Source of the DNA: Mixophyes australis
Lineage: Eukaryota > Chordata > Amphibia > Anura > Limnodynastidae
Assembly (NCBI GenBank): GCA_036250195.1
Contig: JAVHZZ010000069.1
Location: 480,001 to 544,000, forward strand
DNA: 64,000 bases
Direction: 5' to 3'
Within the stretch, counting starts at the first letter, position 1. The number at the start of each line of letters is the position of its first letter. Shown in pieces: positions 1 to 9,020 of the stretch. Below the pieces are notes generated by a model. The model saw only the letters and a program-made list of their open reading frames with translations. It was not told the DNA's origin and ran no database searches. The position numbers and the translations under genes were made by a program.

Positions 1-66
1 TTGTGGCAATTTCACCTGTACAAGTAGAACATCTGGGCTGATGTAGATCCTGGACAAACTACTTAC

Positions 67-190
67 CTCCACGGTAACTTTTTCTATCTCCTCTGCTCTC
101 CCATTAATCCTGGCCACTTTCTTCAGGTATCTGATAGCTTGTTCATATTTACCACGGAGAACAAGCCAGCGGCTCGACTCAGGGAGCCAC
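67..190 (-). CDS. SLC22-family transporter, exon 5
   Basis: The 124-bp exon follows an acceptor ending CCCCCAG (191-193) and precedes the donor GTAAGT (61-66). It encodes 41 residues starting WLPESSRWLVLRGKYEQAI, the PESxRWL signature at the cytoplasmic end of helix 6, then the start of the large intracellular loop with KKVARINGR. The first G completes a Trp codon split across intron 4 (TG from exon 4). Intron phase at the 3' end is 0. This is the last exon visible; the next one would lie beyond position 1. Confidence 0.93.
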
Positions 191-352
191 CTGGGGGCCA
201 CAAAGAGTGACATCATCACTGACCATCCTGAAGAATGTACAATGAAGAGCTATATTAATGGATAGGATTAGACCACAAATACTCAATATTTAAGGCACAT
301 GTACACATGGTAGTGCGGTGCTGGCCAAAATTTTTATGTGAAAAGAGTGGAT

Positions 353-401
<49 letters not shown>

Positions 402-1022
402 AGAGAGAGAGGAAAGTTAACCAGACAAGGACTGAATGTTTGTGCTATGCTGTTCTTATGTTGGAATAAAAGGAGAGAAAGAGAGAGAGAAAGAGAGAAA
501 GAAAGAGAGAGAGAAAGTTCAAAAGTTGGAGGCACCAAAATAAATCTTGGAGGGCTGCATTTGGCAGTCCTATGTTAATATATAAGGGTCATTTACAAAT
601 GGCAGCAAGTATGGACACACAATGCTTGATTATGAGTGCAATTCTACTTATTTAAATATCCATATGCATGGTCAGCATTCAGTAATTTTACACTTGGAGA
701 AAAGCTTTGAATCAATAAAAACATCACACAACCTTAGTTATGACTGTGCCAAGCAGGCGCTAACTTAGTGGGAGGGGATGGGGTTCCAGTTGCCTGGAGA
801 GCCCCTTCTGGCCAAGACTAAATGACTGCTTGGTTCCTCCCACAGGACCAACCATTGCGGCAGATCTGTTCCTCGACTACATCTAAGGATTTAACCACCT
901 ACATCTTATTCTATACATGAAGGTATGATACAGGCTGGCACTGATACATAGAAGCAAAATCCTTAAGCACCGGGAAGGTGAAGCTCTTTAAAAGGAAACA
1001 CAGATCTACATCAATACGGTGA
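191..1022. other. Intron 4 sequence with (TA)n and GA-rich simple repeats
   Basis: Intronic DNA without a recognised gene. It holds a (TA)n microsatellite at about 354-395 and a purine-rich GAGA/GAAA tract at about 398-530. The tyrosine/isoleucine or serine/leucine-rich open frames here are translations of these simple repeats. Confidence 0.7.
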
Positions 1023-1173
1023 GCCTCTGTCACTCACCGGACTGTGAGTGCTTCTTCCCGGACATTTAGGAACCGTGGCCGTCCTCCATCCTGAGGGTCT
1101 GCGCATGCGCAGCCCTTTCCTATACTTCAGTGTATGTCCCTTTAACTCAATTGGCAGATCAGGCAACACTCCC

Positions 1174-1214
1174 TATATTAAGCACCTGTGGTCAACACCA
1201 CGTTGCCTGATCTT
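1174..1214 (+). promoter_or_regulatory. LTR core promoter and predicted RNA start of element 1
   Basis: TATATTAAG begins at 1174; GCCTGATCTT begins 31 bp later at 1205 and is predicted to be the 5' end of the RNA. That 10-mer is the exact reverse complement of the 10 bases 2731-2740 just inside the LTR. A 12-bp inverted repeat (1156-1167 with 1202-1213) brackets the TATA box. The same geometry occurs in the second chromovirus. Confidence 0.65.
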
Positions 1215-1284
1215 GGAGTCTCATTCCCCATGAGTCTCTGAAGGTGTTCCTGTATTCCTCGTGTATTCAGCGCTGCTGATTCCT

Positions 1285-1352
1285 GTGGTTTCCAAACCAC
1301 TTCTATCTCTGTGGTTTCCAAACCACTTCTACTACTGTGGTTCCCATACCAC
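1285..1352 (+). repeat. Three 26-bp-spaced hairpin repeats in the LTR leader
   Basis: GTGGTTTCCAAACCAC at 1285 and 1311 and a variant GTGGTTCCCATACCAC at 1337 form three short self-complementary hairpins at exact 26-bp spacing. They lie just inside the predicted transcribed leader, and recur in the 3' LTR (+5870). Two further direct repeats of about 50 bp follow (about 1375-1425 and 1454-1505). Confidence 0.75.
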
Positions 1353-2253
1353 TTCTACCATCAACTGTATCATCGTGACTGTTTGCTGATTCCTATCCGC
1401 TGCCTCCGTGCACTACAGTCTTCTAAACCACTTCAACGCTATTATATATCATTGTGACTGTTTGCTGATTCCTATCCGCTGCCTCCGTGCACTGCAGTCT
1501 CATCTCAGCTCTCCTGTGTTTCCTCGAGACTGCTGCTCTCATTGCCATCCGCTCCTCTCCGTGATCAACAGCACCTGGTCTACTCTGCTCTCCCGTGTTC
1601 CATCGCTACTGGCACCTATTGGTTGCTACTGGTTACCTCCGTGTGCCCGCAGAGTCCTGCTGCTGCTGTCAACGCTATCGTCCATCTACTGCTGATCCGC
1701 TCTCCACGCCTTCACGTGTCCCGCTGGTCTCTACCCTCCAGTCAGCATTGGATTCGTATCTCATCAACTACTCCTCTGCTGGATCATTTCCATTCTCCTG
1801 GGTCCTCCATGAGTCCAGTTCCACGTGTTACTGATTCCTGTGGATTCGTGTCCCTGTTGGTCTACTTATCTGTGCGCTGCACCTACTAGACCGCTGCCTC
1901 ATCCATCCAGGGACTTCTCATCCAGCCGGCCTTCTGCCGCTCAGGTATCGCTGCACTCCTATCTGACTGCCTGCTTCTGAACCACGGTATGCATACTTCT
2001 CATTGACTGTGCTGGTGTATTGCATATCTTGCTGGACTGTGTTGGTTCTCCTCTGGAGTCTGCTATCCGCTGAGTCTATTGCCATCATTGACTGTGTTAT
2101 CTTGTGCTGGATTACTTCAAGAGACTTTCTATATTTGCAGACCTGTTCAGCCATTTATATATATATTGTGCATATTACTGTGGATCGTATATAAGGTGCC
2201 CGTGTATATCCTGTGTTGCAGTCTCTCCCCGTGCACCTCCTCACATATATATT

Positions 2254-2513
2254 CAGTGGTACAACTTGCTGATGACAGACCACTGATCCCTGTTTCCTGT
2301 ATCACCTGTTCCAGTATCCTCTCACACAGCAGTGGTACAACTTGCTACCGCAGACCACTGACTACCCGGATACCTCCACTTGGATTCCATTCCTTCACTC
2401 AGACAGCGGTACAACTTGCTATCCGCAGACCGCTGACTCTCATCACCTCCTTGTTTCTGTTGGACATTCCTCCTCACTACAGCAGTGGTACAACTTGCTA
2501 TCGCAGACCACTG
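2254..2513 (+). repeat. Array of four stem-loops in the LTR leader, one with covariation
   Basis: Four units share the pattern CAGTGGT, a loop containing ACAACTTGCT, then ACCACTG: 2254-2285, 2330-2360, 2404-2435 and 2483-2513. In the third unit both arms change together (CAGCGGT with ACCGCTG), preserving pairing, which points to selection or past selection on an RNA structure. Spacing is about 75-80 bp. Repeated in the 3' LTR at 8124-8383. Function is unknown; packaging, dimerisation or translation control are possible for a leader element. Confidence 0.7.
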
Positions 2514-2730
2514 ACTACCTTCACGTGCCCTTGTCCATACAGTTCCTCGTGTATTATTACCTCCATATTACCAGTGCTGCTAGTCATAGACTTTCCTGAG
2601 CATCTCATCATCTACCATTTCCTGTTCCGTGATCACCCAGCTACCAGAGTACCCTATTACCATCTACATTGCTCTGGTAAGCTTACCACCTGGTGATCCC
2701 TGGGTAAAGACTCCTAGTGCCCGTGACAGT

Positions 2731-2740
2731 AAGATCAGGC
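2731..2740 (+). other. Predicted self-priming primer-binding site, element 1
   Basis: AAGATCAGGC begins two bases after the 5' LTR ends and perfectly complements the predicted RNA 5' end GCCTGATCTT (1205-1214). Tf1/sushi-group elements are known to prime from the first bases of their own RNA rather than from a tRNA. No tRNA-like TGG site is visible here, and gag starts immediately after at 2742. Confidence 0.65.
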
Positions 2741-2741
2741 C

Positions 2742-3674
2742 ATGACAGACCCAGATACGGAACCTACCGCCAAAGAGATGCTGAGGCATCTGGTCAGCCG
2801 TGTGGAGCAACAGGATGCCCGCCAACAGCTGTTACTTCAGTGTTATCAGTCATTAACCTCCCAAGGAACATCTGGACAGACTGTGACAGCGACTACTGAG
2901 GCTCCTGTGCTTTCCTCCGTTTCCCCAGTGCCATCCCAGGTGTCTACAGCTTCCACGCTTCACCTGCCTACTCCGTCAAAGTACGATGGAGACCCCAAAA
3001 CTTGTAGGGGTTTCCTTAATCAATGTTCAGTCCATTTTGAGCTCCAACCTCAAAATTTTTCTACCCATCGTTCCAGAGTGGCCTATCTTATCTCTTTGTT
3101 TTCAGGACAAGCCCTGGCTTGGGCCTCCCCTCTGTGGGAGAGAAACGATCCAATATTACAAGATAGTGCCAAATTCATTTCTACATTCCGAAGTGTGTTC
3201 GATGAACCAGGTCGTGTGACCTCCGCTGCTTCCAGCATCCTCCGTCTGCGACAAGGATCTCATACAGTAGGCCAGTACGTCATTCAATTTAGGATCTTAG
3301 CCTCTGAACTTCAGTGGAACACTGAAGCCCTAGTTACCGCCTTCTGGCAGGGGCTTTCTGATAAAATTAAAGATGCACTGACTACCCAAGAGCTTCCTTC
3401 GTCACTTGAAGATTTGATCTCTCTATGCCATCGTGTTGATATGAGATTTCGTGAAAGAGAGGCTGAGAGAACAACTTCAGCTAAAGCACCTCTTCGTTCT
3501 AACCCTCAATTTCGTCCAGTTTCACCCTCTGTGATTCCCATGGAGATAGGACGTTCCAAATTATCTTCAGAGGAAAGGAAACGAAGAGTAAAGAATAGAC
3601 TCTGTATCTATTGTGCTGATTCCACTCATATTCTCAGCTCGTGCCCTAAGAGATCGGGAAATGCCAGGCCCTAA
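2742..3674 (+). CDS. Gag of chromovirus element 1
   Basis: A 310-residue capsid/nucleocapsid precursor starting at the first ATG after the LTR. Residues about 75-240 resemble the Ty3/sushi capsid fold (YDGDPKTCRGFLNQCSVHFE, then LISLFSGQALAW, then WNTEALVTAFWQGLSDKIKD). The C terminus has one CCHC zinc knuckle (CIYCADSTHILSSC) for RNA binding. It assembles the virus-like particle. The stop at 3672 lies inside the predicted frameshift pseudoknot. This is the gag family from which mammalian RTL/PEG10-type genes were domesticated. Confidence 0.93.
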   Translation: MTDPDTEPTAKEMLRHLVSRVEQQDARQQLLLQCYQSLTSQGTSGQTVTATTEAPVLSSVSPVPSQVSTASTLHLPTPSKYDGDPKTCRGFLNQCSVHFELQPQNFSTHRSRVAYLISLFSGQALAWASPLWERNDPILQDSAKFISTFRSVFDEPGRVTSAASSILRLRQGSHTVGQYVIQFRILASELQWNTEALVTAFWQGLSDKIKDALTTQELPSSLEDLISLCHRVDMRFREREAERTTSAKAPLRSNPQFRPVSPSVIPMEIGRSKLSSEERKRRVKNRLCIYCADSTHILSSCPKRSGNARP

Positions 3675-3717
3675 CTAGTTCTGGAGAGGTGAAGTTAGGG
3701 TCCCTGGAGTCCTCTCC
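3656..3717 (+). promoter_or_regulatory. -1 frameshift signal (slippery site plus pseudoknot), element 1
   Basis: The gag frame reads TCG GGA AAT, so GGGAAAT (3656-3662) is an X XXY YYZ slippery heptamer. After a 4-6 nt spacer, 3667-3676 pairs with 3693-3702 (core CCCTAACT with AGTTAGGG), and loop bases GGAGAGG (3683-3689) pair with CCTCTCC (3711-3717): a typical H-type pseudoknot. The pol frame is open from 3650, so slippage here fuses Gag to Pol. Confidence 0.75.
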
Positions 3718-6700
3718 ATCTTCCATGAAATCTAAAGTCTGCGCCTTTGATGTTACGATTTCCTGTGCTACCAAAACCTTTGAGTCACAGGCATTGATTG
3801 ATTCCGGAGCAGCAGGAAATTTTATTTCCAAATCATTAGTAAATCAATGGTCTCTACCAGTGATTACCTTAAAAACTCCCATTACTGTGACGGCTATAGA
3901 TGGATCACGTCTCATCAACGGTCTCATCACCCAGAGTACGTCGCCAGTAACCCTTCAGATTGGTGCCCTGCATCATGAAGAAATATCGTTTTTAATCCTT
4001 CCTGTGACGACAAGTCCGATTGTCTTAGGCCTTCCATGGCTTCAGTGTCACTCTCCCCAGATTGACTGGCGCACCCCTCAAGTCACGTCTTGGGGGTCTG
4101 AATGTCACCATCGTTGCCTTTCCCAAGTCATTCCTCTCAAAGTACAGCAATCTTCCATCTCATCTACCTCACCGGGACTCCCTCCTCAATATGCTTCTTT
4201 TACTGATGTTTTTGATAAAGCTCAGTCTGAACGTCTTCCTCCTCATCGTTCTTGGGATTGTCTGATCGACCTTCTTCCTGGCAAGACTCCTCCCAGGGGC
4301 CGGGTCTATCCACTCTCGTTACCTGAAACTCAAGCTACATCTGAGTATATACAGGAGAACCTCCAGCGTGGGTTTATTCGACCTTCCACCTCTCCCGCTG
4401 GAGCTGGGTTCTTCTTCGTCAAAAAGAAGGATGGATCATTACGCCCTTGCATAGATTTTCGTGGACTCAATGCCATTACTATCAAGAATCGGTATCCCAT
4501 TCCGCTGATCACTGAGCTATTCGATCGCATCAAGGGAGCCCGTATCTTTACTAAGTTGGATCTTCGTGGTGCCTACAATTTAATCAGAATCCGTTCCGGT
4601 GACGAATGGAAGACAGCGTTTAACACCAGGGACTTATTATATGTATGTGTCGTCGTCTACCTGGACGACATATTGATCTTTTCACAGGACCTGCCTTCTC
4701 ACCACCAACATGTGGCAGAAGTCCTCTCCAGGATACGGAAAAATTCATTGTTCTGTAAATTAGAAAAATGTTCATTCGAATTACCCCAGATTCCATTCTT
4801 GGGGTATATAGTTTCCGGAGTTGGCCTGAAGATGGATCCAGACAAGGTGAATGCTGTACTACATTGGCCCCAGCCAACTACTCTTCGTGCTATAAAGCGT
4901 TTTTTAGGTTTTGCCAATTACTATAGACGCTTCATTCAAGACTTTTCTTCCAATGCATCTCCTATTGTGGCCCTGACTCGGAAAGGGGCTAATCCTAAGC
5001 AATGGTCACCTGAGGCTCTTCAAGCCTTTCAAACACTAAAAGAGTCCTTCTCTTCGGCTCCAATCCTTCGACAGCCTGATGTGACACTCCCCTTCTTTCT
5101 AGAAGTAGATGCCTCTAATGTGGGCTTAGGAGCTATTCTCTCCCAACGCTCGGAACAGCAAAAATTCCATCCTTGTGCCTTCTATTCTCGGGGTCTCCTG
5201 CCCGCAGAGAAGAATTATACTATCGGGGACAAGGAATTACTGGCTATCAAAGCTGCATTAGAGGAATGGAGATACTTATTGGAGGGAGCTCGCCATCCGG
5301 TGACGATCTTCACGGATCATAAGAACTTGTCATATCTCCAGTCTGCCCAATGCTTGAACCCTCGTCAAGCAAGATGGTCTCTTTTCTTTTCCCGTTTTGA
5401 ATTAATAATAACCTTCAAACCAGCTGCCAAGAACAAAAAAGCGGACGCTTTATCTAGAGCCTTTGTGACGTCCTCTGATATAGAAGAGGTTTCCAACCAT
5501 ACCATTCTAGACCCCAAATGTATCTCACTGGCTGCTTCATCCACCAAAACGCTACCATTTGGGAAGACCCTCGTGCCTCCTACTCTAAGGAGGAAAATCC
5601 TTTCATGGTTCCATGCCTCTCGTTTTTCTGGACACGCCGGTGAACACAAGACCTTTGAGATTCTCTCTCGAAGTTACTGGTGGCCTTCAATGAGGAGAGA
5701 CGTCAAAGAGTTCATTGCTTCCTGTGAACTATGTTCCCAGTTCAAATCCTCCCGCAGAACTCCAGCAGGGTTGCTGCGACCACTACCCATTCCGTCCAAA
5801 CCATGGACCCATATTAGTATGGATTTCGTTACTGACTTACCACCTAGTAAGAATCATAACACTATTTGGGTGGTGGTGGACAGATTTTCGAAGATGGCTC
5901 ATTTCATCCCTCTGTCTGGTTTGCCTTCCTCGTCTATCCTGGCTGAACATTTCATTAAAGAGATCTTCCGTATCCATGGATGTCCGTCTGAGATTGTGTC
6001 TGATAGAGGAGTACAATTCGTTTCCAGATTCTGGCGAGCCCTTTGTAAAACCTTGGGCATACGATTAGCACTCTCATCTTCTTACCATCCGCAATCTAAC
6101 GGACAAACTGAACGTGTCAATCAAGATCTTGAGACTTTTATAAGAATGTTTTCATCAGCCAATCAAGACAACTGGGTAGAGTTGCTTCCTTGGGCTGAAT
6201 TCGCCCATAACAACATGTACCATGAGTCATCATCCAAAACTCCATTTTTTGTGGTCTACGGTCACCATCCGTCTTTTCCGGAATTTCCTGCCCTCCCGCC
6301 CACCCAAGTTCCTGCGGTGGAAACTGTTTGTCAGACCTTTAAAAATATCTGGTCTCAGGTCAAAACCTGTTTAAAGAAGACATCTATCAAATATAAATCT
6401 TTCGCAGATAAGAAGAGGCGGGCTATTCCACCACTAAAAATTGGAGATCGTGTCTGGTTATCCACCAAAAATATTCGTTTGAAGGTTCCATCCATGAAAT
6501 TCGCCCCTCGTTTTATTGGTCCATATAGGATCATTCAAGTAATCAATCCAGTATGTGTGAAACTTCTTCTTCCTAAGAATCTTCGGATTTCTAATGCCTT
6601 CCATGTATCCTTGCTCAAACCTCTTATTATCAACCGTTTCTCAACTCCTCCCTCAGCTCCGCAGCCAGTTCAAGTTCATCAGGAGGAGGATTTCGAGATT

Positions 6701-6964
6701 ACTGAGGTACTAGACGCAAAAATTTCGCAAGGAGTCCTCCATTTCCTCGTTCATTGGAAGGGCTTTGGTCCTGAGGAGCGCTCTTGGATCAAAGCTGAAG
6801 ATCTTAATGCTCCTGCCCTTTTGAAGAAGTTTTATTCCAAAAATCCGGACAAGCCCGGTTCTAGGCGTTCTGTGCCCACCTTTAAAAGGGGGGGTACTGT
6901 CACTCACCGGACTGTGAGTGCTTCTTCCCGGACATTTAGGAACCGTGGCCGTCCTCCATCCTGA
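3656..6964 (+). CDS. Pol polyprotein of element 1 (reverse transcriptase internally deleted)
   Basis: Reached by -1 frameshift. Domains in order: aspartic protease (DSGAAGN, about 3800), reverse transcriptase with YLDD (4658-4669), RNase H (DASNVGLG about 5107; TDHKNL about 5312; ADALSR about 5443), integrase with HHCC zinc site (about 5611-5735) and DDE core (SMDFVTDLPP, SDRG, SNGQTERVN), GPY/F module (FIGPYRII about 6510) and a chromodomain (about 6688-6834, VHWKGFGPEERSW). Compared with element 2, about 29 codons that should hold the conserved MPFGL-type box are missing at about 4622-4640, in frame. The frame is otherwise open, so protein is probably made, but the polymerase should be dead. 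The stop lies 67 bp inside the 3' LTR. Confidence 0.92.
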   Translation, partial: GKCQALTSSGEVKLGSLESSPSSMKSKVCAFDVTISCATKTFESQALIDSGAAGNFISKSLVNQWSLPVITLKTPITVTAIDGSRLINGLITQSTSPVTLQIGALHHEEISFLILPVTTSPIVLGLPWLQCHSPQIDWRTPQVTSWGSECHHRCLSQVIPLKVQQSSISSTSPGLPPQYASFTDVFDKAQSERLPPHRSWDCLIDLLPGKTPPRGRVYPLSLPETQATSEYIQENLQRGFIRPSTSPAGAGFFFVKKKDGSLRPCIDFRGLNAITIKNRYPIPLITELFDRIKGARIFTKLDLRGAYNLIRIRSGDEWKTAFNTRDLLYVCVVVYLDDILIFSQDLPSHHQHVAEVLSRIRKNSLFCKLEKCSFELPQIPFLGYIVSGVGLKMDPDKVNAVLHWPQPTTLRAIKRFLGFANYYRRFIQDFSSNASPIVALTRKGANPKQWSPEALQAFQTLKESFSSAPILRQPDVTLPFFLEVDASNVGLGAILSQRSEQQKFHPCAFYSRGLLPAEKNYTIGDKELLAIKAALEEWRYLLEGARHPVTIFTDHKNLSYLQSAQCLNPRQARWSLFFSRFELIITFKPAAKNKKADALSRAFVTSSDIEEVSNHTILDPKCISLAASSTKTLPFGKTLVPPTLRRKILSWFHASRFSGHAGEHKTFEILSRSYWWPSMRRDVKEFIASCELCSQFKSSRRTPAGLLRPLPIPSKPWTHISMDFVTDLPPSKNHNTIWVVVDRFSKMAHFIPLSGLPSSSILAEHFIKEIFRIHGCPSEIVSDRGVQFVSRFWRALCKTLGIRLALSSSYHPQSNGQTERVNQDLETFIRMFSSANQDNWVELLPWAEFAHNNMYHESSSKTPFFVVYGHHPSFPEFPALPPTQVPAVETVCQTFKNIWSQVKTCLKKTSIKYKSFADKKRRAIPPLKIGDRVWLSTKNIRLKVPSMKFAPRFIGPYRIIQVINPVCVKLLLPKNLRISNAFHVSLLKPLIINRFSTPPSAPQPVQVHQEEDFEITEVLDAKISQGVLHFLVHWKGFGPEERSWIKAEDLNAPALLKKFYSKNPDKPGSRRSVPTFKRGGTVTHRTVSASSRTFRNRGRPPS
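6884..6897 (+). other. Polypurine tract, element 1
   Basis: AAAAGGGGGGGTAC directly precedes the 3' LTR; this is the plus-strand primer site for reverse transcription. The same sequence type (AAGGGGGGGGTAC) occurs in element 2. Confidence 0.85.
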
Positions 6965-8598
6965 GGGTCTGCGCATGCGCAGCCCTTTCCTATACTTCAG
7001 TGTATGTCCCTTTAACTCAATTGGCAGATCAGGCAACACTCCCTATATTAAGCACCTGTGGTCAACACCACGTTGCCTGATCTTGGAGTCTCATTCCCCA
7101 TGAGTCTCTGAAGGTGTTCCTGTATTCCTCGTGTATTCAGCGCTGCTGATTCCTGTGGTTTCCAAACCACTTCTATCTCTGTGGTTTCCAAACCACTTCT
7201 ACTACTGTGGTTCCCATACCACTTCTACCATCAACTGTATCATCGTGACTGTTTGCTGATTCCTATCCGCTGCCTCCGTGCACTACAGTCTTCTAAACCA
7301 CTTCAACGCTATTATATATCATTGTGACTGTTTGCTGATTCCTATCCGCTGCCTCCGTGCACTGCAGTCTCATCTCAGCTCTCCTGTGTTTCCTCGAGAC
7401 TGCTGCTCTCATTGCCATCCGCTCCTCTCCGTGATCAACAGCACCTGGTCTACTCTGCTCTCCCGTGTTCCATCGCTACTGGCACCTATTGGTTGCTACT
7501 GGTTACCTCCGTGTGCCCGCAGAGTCCTGCTGCTGCTGTCAACGCTATCGTCCATCTACTGCTGATCCGCTCTCCACGCCTTCACGTGTCCCGCTGGTCT
7601 CTACCCTCCAGTCAGCATTGGATTCGTATCTCATCAACTACTCCTCTGCTGGATCATCTCCATTCTCCTGGGTCCTCCATGAGTCCAGTTCCACGTGTTA
7701 CTGATTCCTGTGGATTCGTGTCCCTGTTGGTCTACTTACCTGTGCGCTGCACCTACTAGACCGCTGCCTCATCCATCCAGGGACTTCTCATCCAGCCGGC
7801 CTTCTGCCGCTCAGGTATCGCTGCACTCCTATCTGACTGCCTGCTTCTGAACCACGGTATGCATACTTCTCATTGACTGTGCTGGTGTATTGCATATCTT
7901 GCTGGACTGTGTTGGTTCTCCTCTGGAGTCTGCTATCCGCTGAGTCTATTGCCATCATTGACTGTGTTATCTTGTGCTGGATTACTTCAAGAGACTTTCT
8001 ATATTTGCAGACCTGTTCAGCCATTTATATATATATTGTGCATATTACTGTGGATCGTATATAAGGTGCCCGTGTATATCCTGTGTTGCAGTCTCTCCCC
8101 GTGCACCTCCTCACATATATATTCAGTGGTACAACTTGCTGATGACAGACCACTGATCCCTGTTTCCTGTATCACCTGTTCCAGTATCCTCTCACACAGC
8201 AGTGGTACAACTTGCTACCGCAGACCACTGACTACCCGGATACCTCCACTTGGATTCCATTCCTTCACTCAGACAGCGGTACAACTTGCTATCCGCAGAC
8301 CGCTGACTCTCATCACCTCCTTGTTTCTGTTGGACATTCCTCCTCACTACAGCAGTGGTACAACTTGCTATCGCAGACCACTGACTACCTTCACGTGCCC
8401 TTGTCCATACAGTTCCTCGTGTATTATTACCTCCATATTACCAGTGCTGCTAGTCATAGACTTTCCTGAGCATCTCATCATCTACCATTTCCTGTTCCGT
8501 GATCACCCAGCTACCAGAGTACCCTATTACCATCTACATTGCTCTGGTAAGCTTACCACCTGGTGATCCCTGGGTAAAGACTCCTAGTGCCCGTGACA
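6898..8598 (+). repeat. 3' LTR of chromovirus element 1
   Basis: Copy of 1028-2728 at an offset of 5870 bp, with only two substitutions noticed. It is followed by the target duplication GCCTC (8599-8603). It contains the same hairpin arrays as the 5' LTR. Confidence 0.96.
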
Positions 8599-8698
8599 GC
8601 CTCCTACAACAGGAATGGAAAAGAGAAGAAAAGACCTATATTATACATACAAAGTATAACTACAATTGGTTTGGACTTTCACTATATGTGCTTCTCTG

Positions 8699-9012
8699 CA
8701 GTGGCGGATCCAGGGGGGGGCGATCGGGGCTATCGCCCCCCCTAGCAGACACTTGCTGCCGACGGCTGCACATTATGTGCAGGTCCGTCCAGCCGTGACA
8801 GGCAGGGACAGTGTGCTGCCCGGCTGCTCTGATTGTGTTTTAAAACACAATCAGAGCAGCCGGGCAGCACACTGTCCCTGCCTGTCACGGCTGGACGGAC
8901 CTGCACATAGTATGCAGCCGTCGGCAGCCTAAGATGTTAGAAAGGGGCGGGGCCTAAATCCCCCCCCCCCCTAAATCGCCCCGGGTACACCAGTTTTCTA
9001 GATCCGCCCCTG
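8699..9012. mobile_element. Foldback hAT-type MITE
   Basis: A 314-bp non-coding element with terminal inverted repeats (CAGTGGCGGATCCAG and CTAGATCCGCCCCTG) and a perfect 8-bp target duplication CTTCTCTG (8691-8698 and 9013-9020), as for hAT transposons. Its middle (8755-8928) is a near-perfect 174-bp palindrome centred between 8841 and 8842 (TTTTAAAA). The CAG ends also fit hAT. Confidence 0.9.
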
Positions 9013-9020
9013 CTTCTCTG

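Larger units (their letters stand above)
1028..2728 (+). repeat. 5' LTR of chromovirus element 1
   Basis: A 1701-bp direct repeat identical, apart from two substitutions, to 6898-8598. It starts TGTCACTC and ends CCGTGACA. A TATA box at 1174 and a predicted start near 1205 make most of the LTR (about 1.5 kb) transcribed R/U5 leader. Open frames inside it (for example about 2079-2696) are low-complexity, repeated in both LTRs and not considered genes. Confidence 0.96.
1028..8598 (+). mobile_element. Full-length Ty3/gypsy chromovirus (Tf1/sushi-type), element 1
   Basis: A 7571-bp LTR retrotransposon inserted antisense in intron 4 of the SLC22 gene. A 5-bp target duplication GCCTC flanks it (1023-1027 and 8599-8603). 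The two 1701-bp LTRs begin TGTCAC and end GTGACA and differ, by eye, at only two positions (1788/7658 and 1869/7739), so the insertion is very recent. Between them lie gag, a -1 shifted pol with a C-terminal chromodomain, and a polypurine tract. A deletion in reverse transcriptase makes it probably non-autonomous. Unlike classic gypsy elements there is no obvious tRNA primer site. Confidence 0.96.

Noticed and set aside
2079..2696. Open frame of about 205 codons inside the 5' LTR (and its copy at 7949-8566)
   Set aside because: It lies in the LTR leader, consists of translated hairpin repeats, overlaps equally long frames in other phases and has no domain similarity.
3689..3691. Independent GTG start for pol of element 1
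   Set aside because: Not a usual eukaryotic start; the slippery heptamer and pseudoknot upstream explain Gag-Pol synthesis, and element 2 has the same arrangement.
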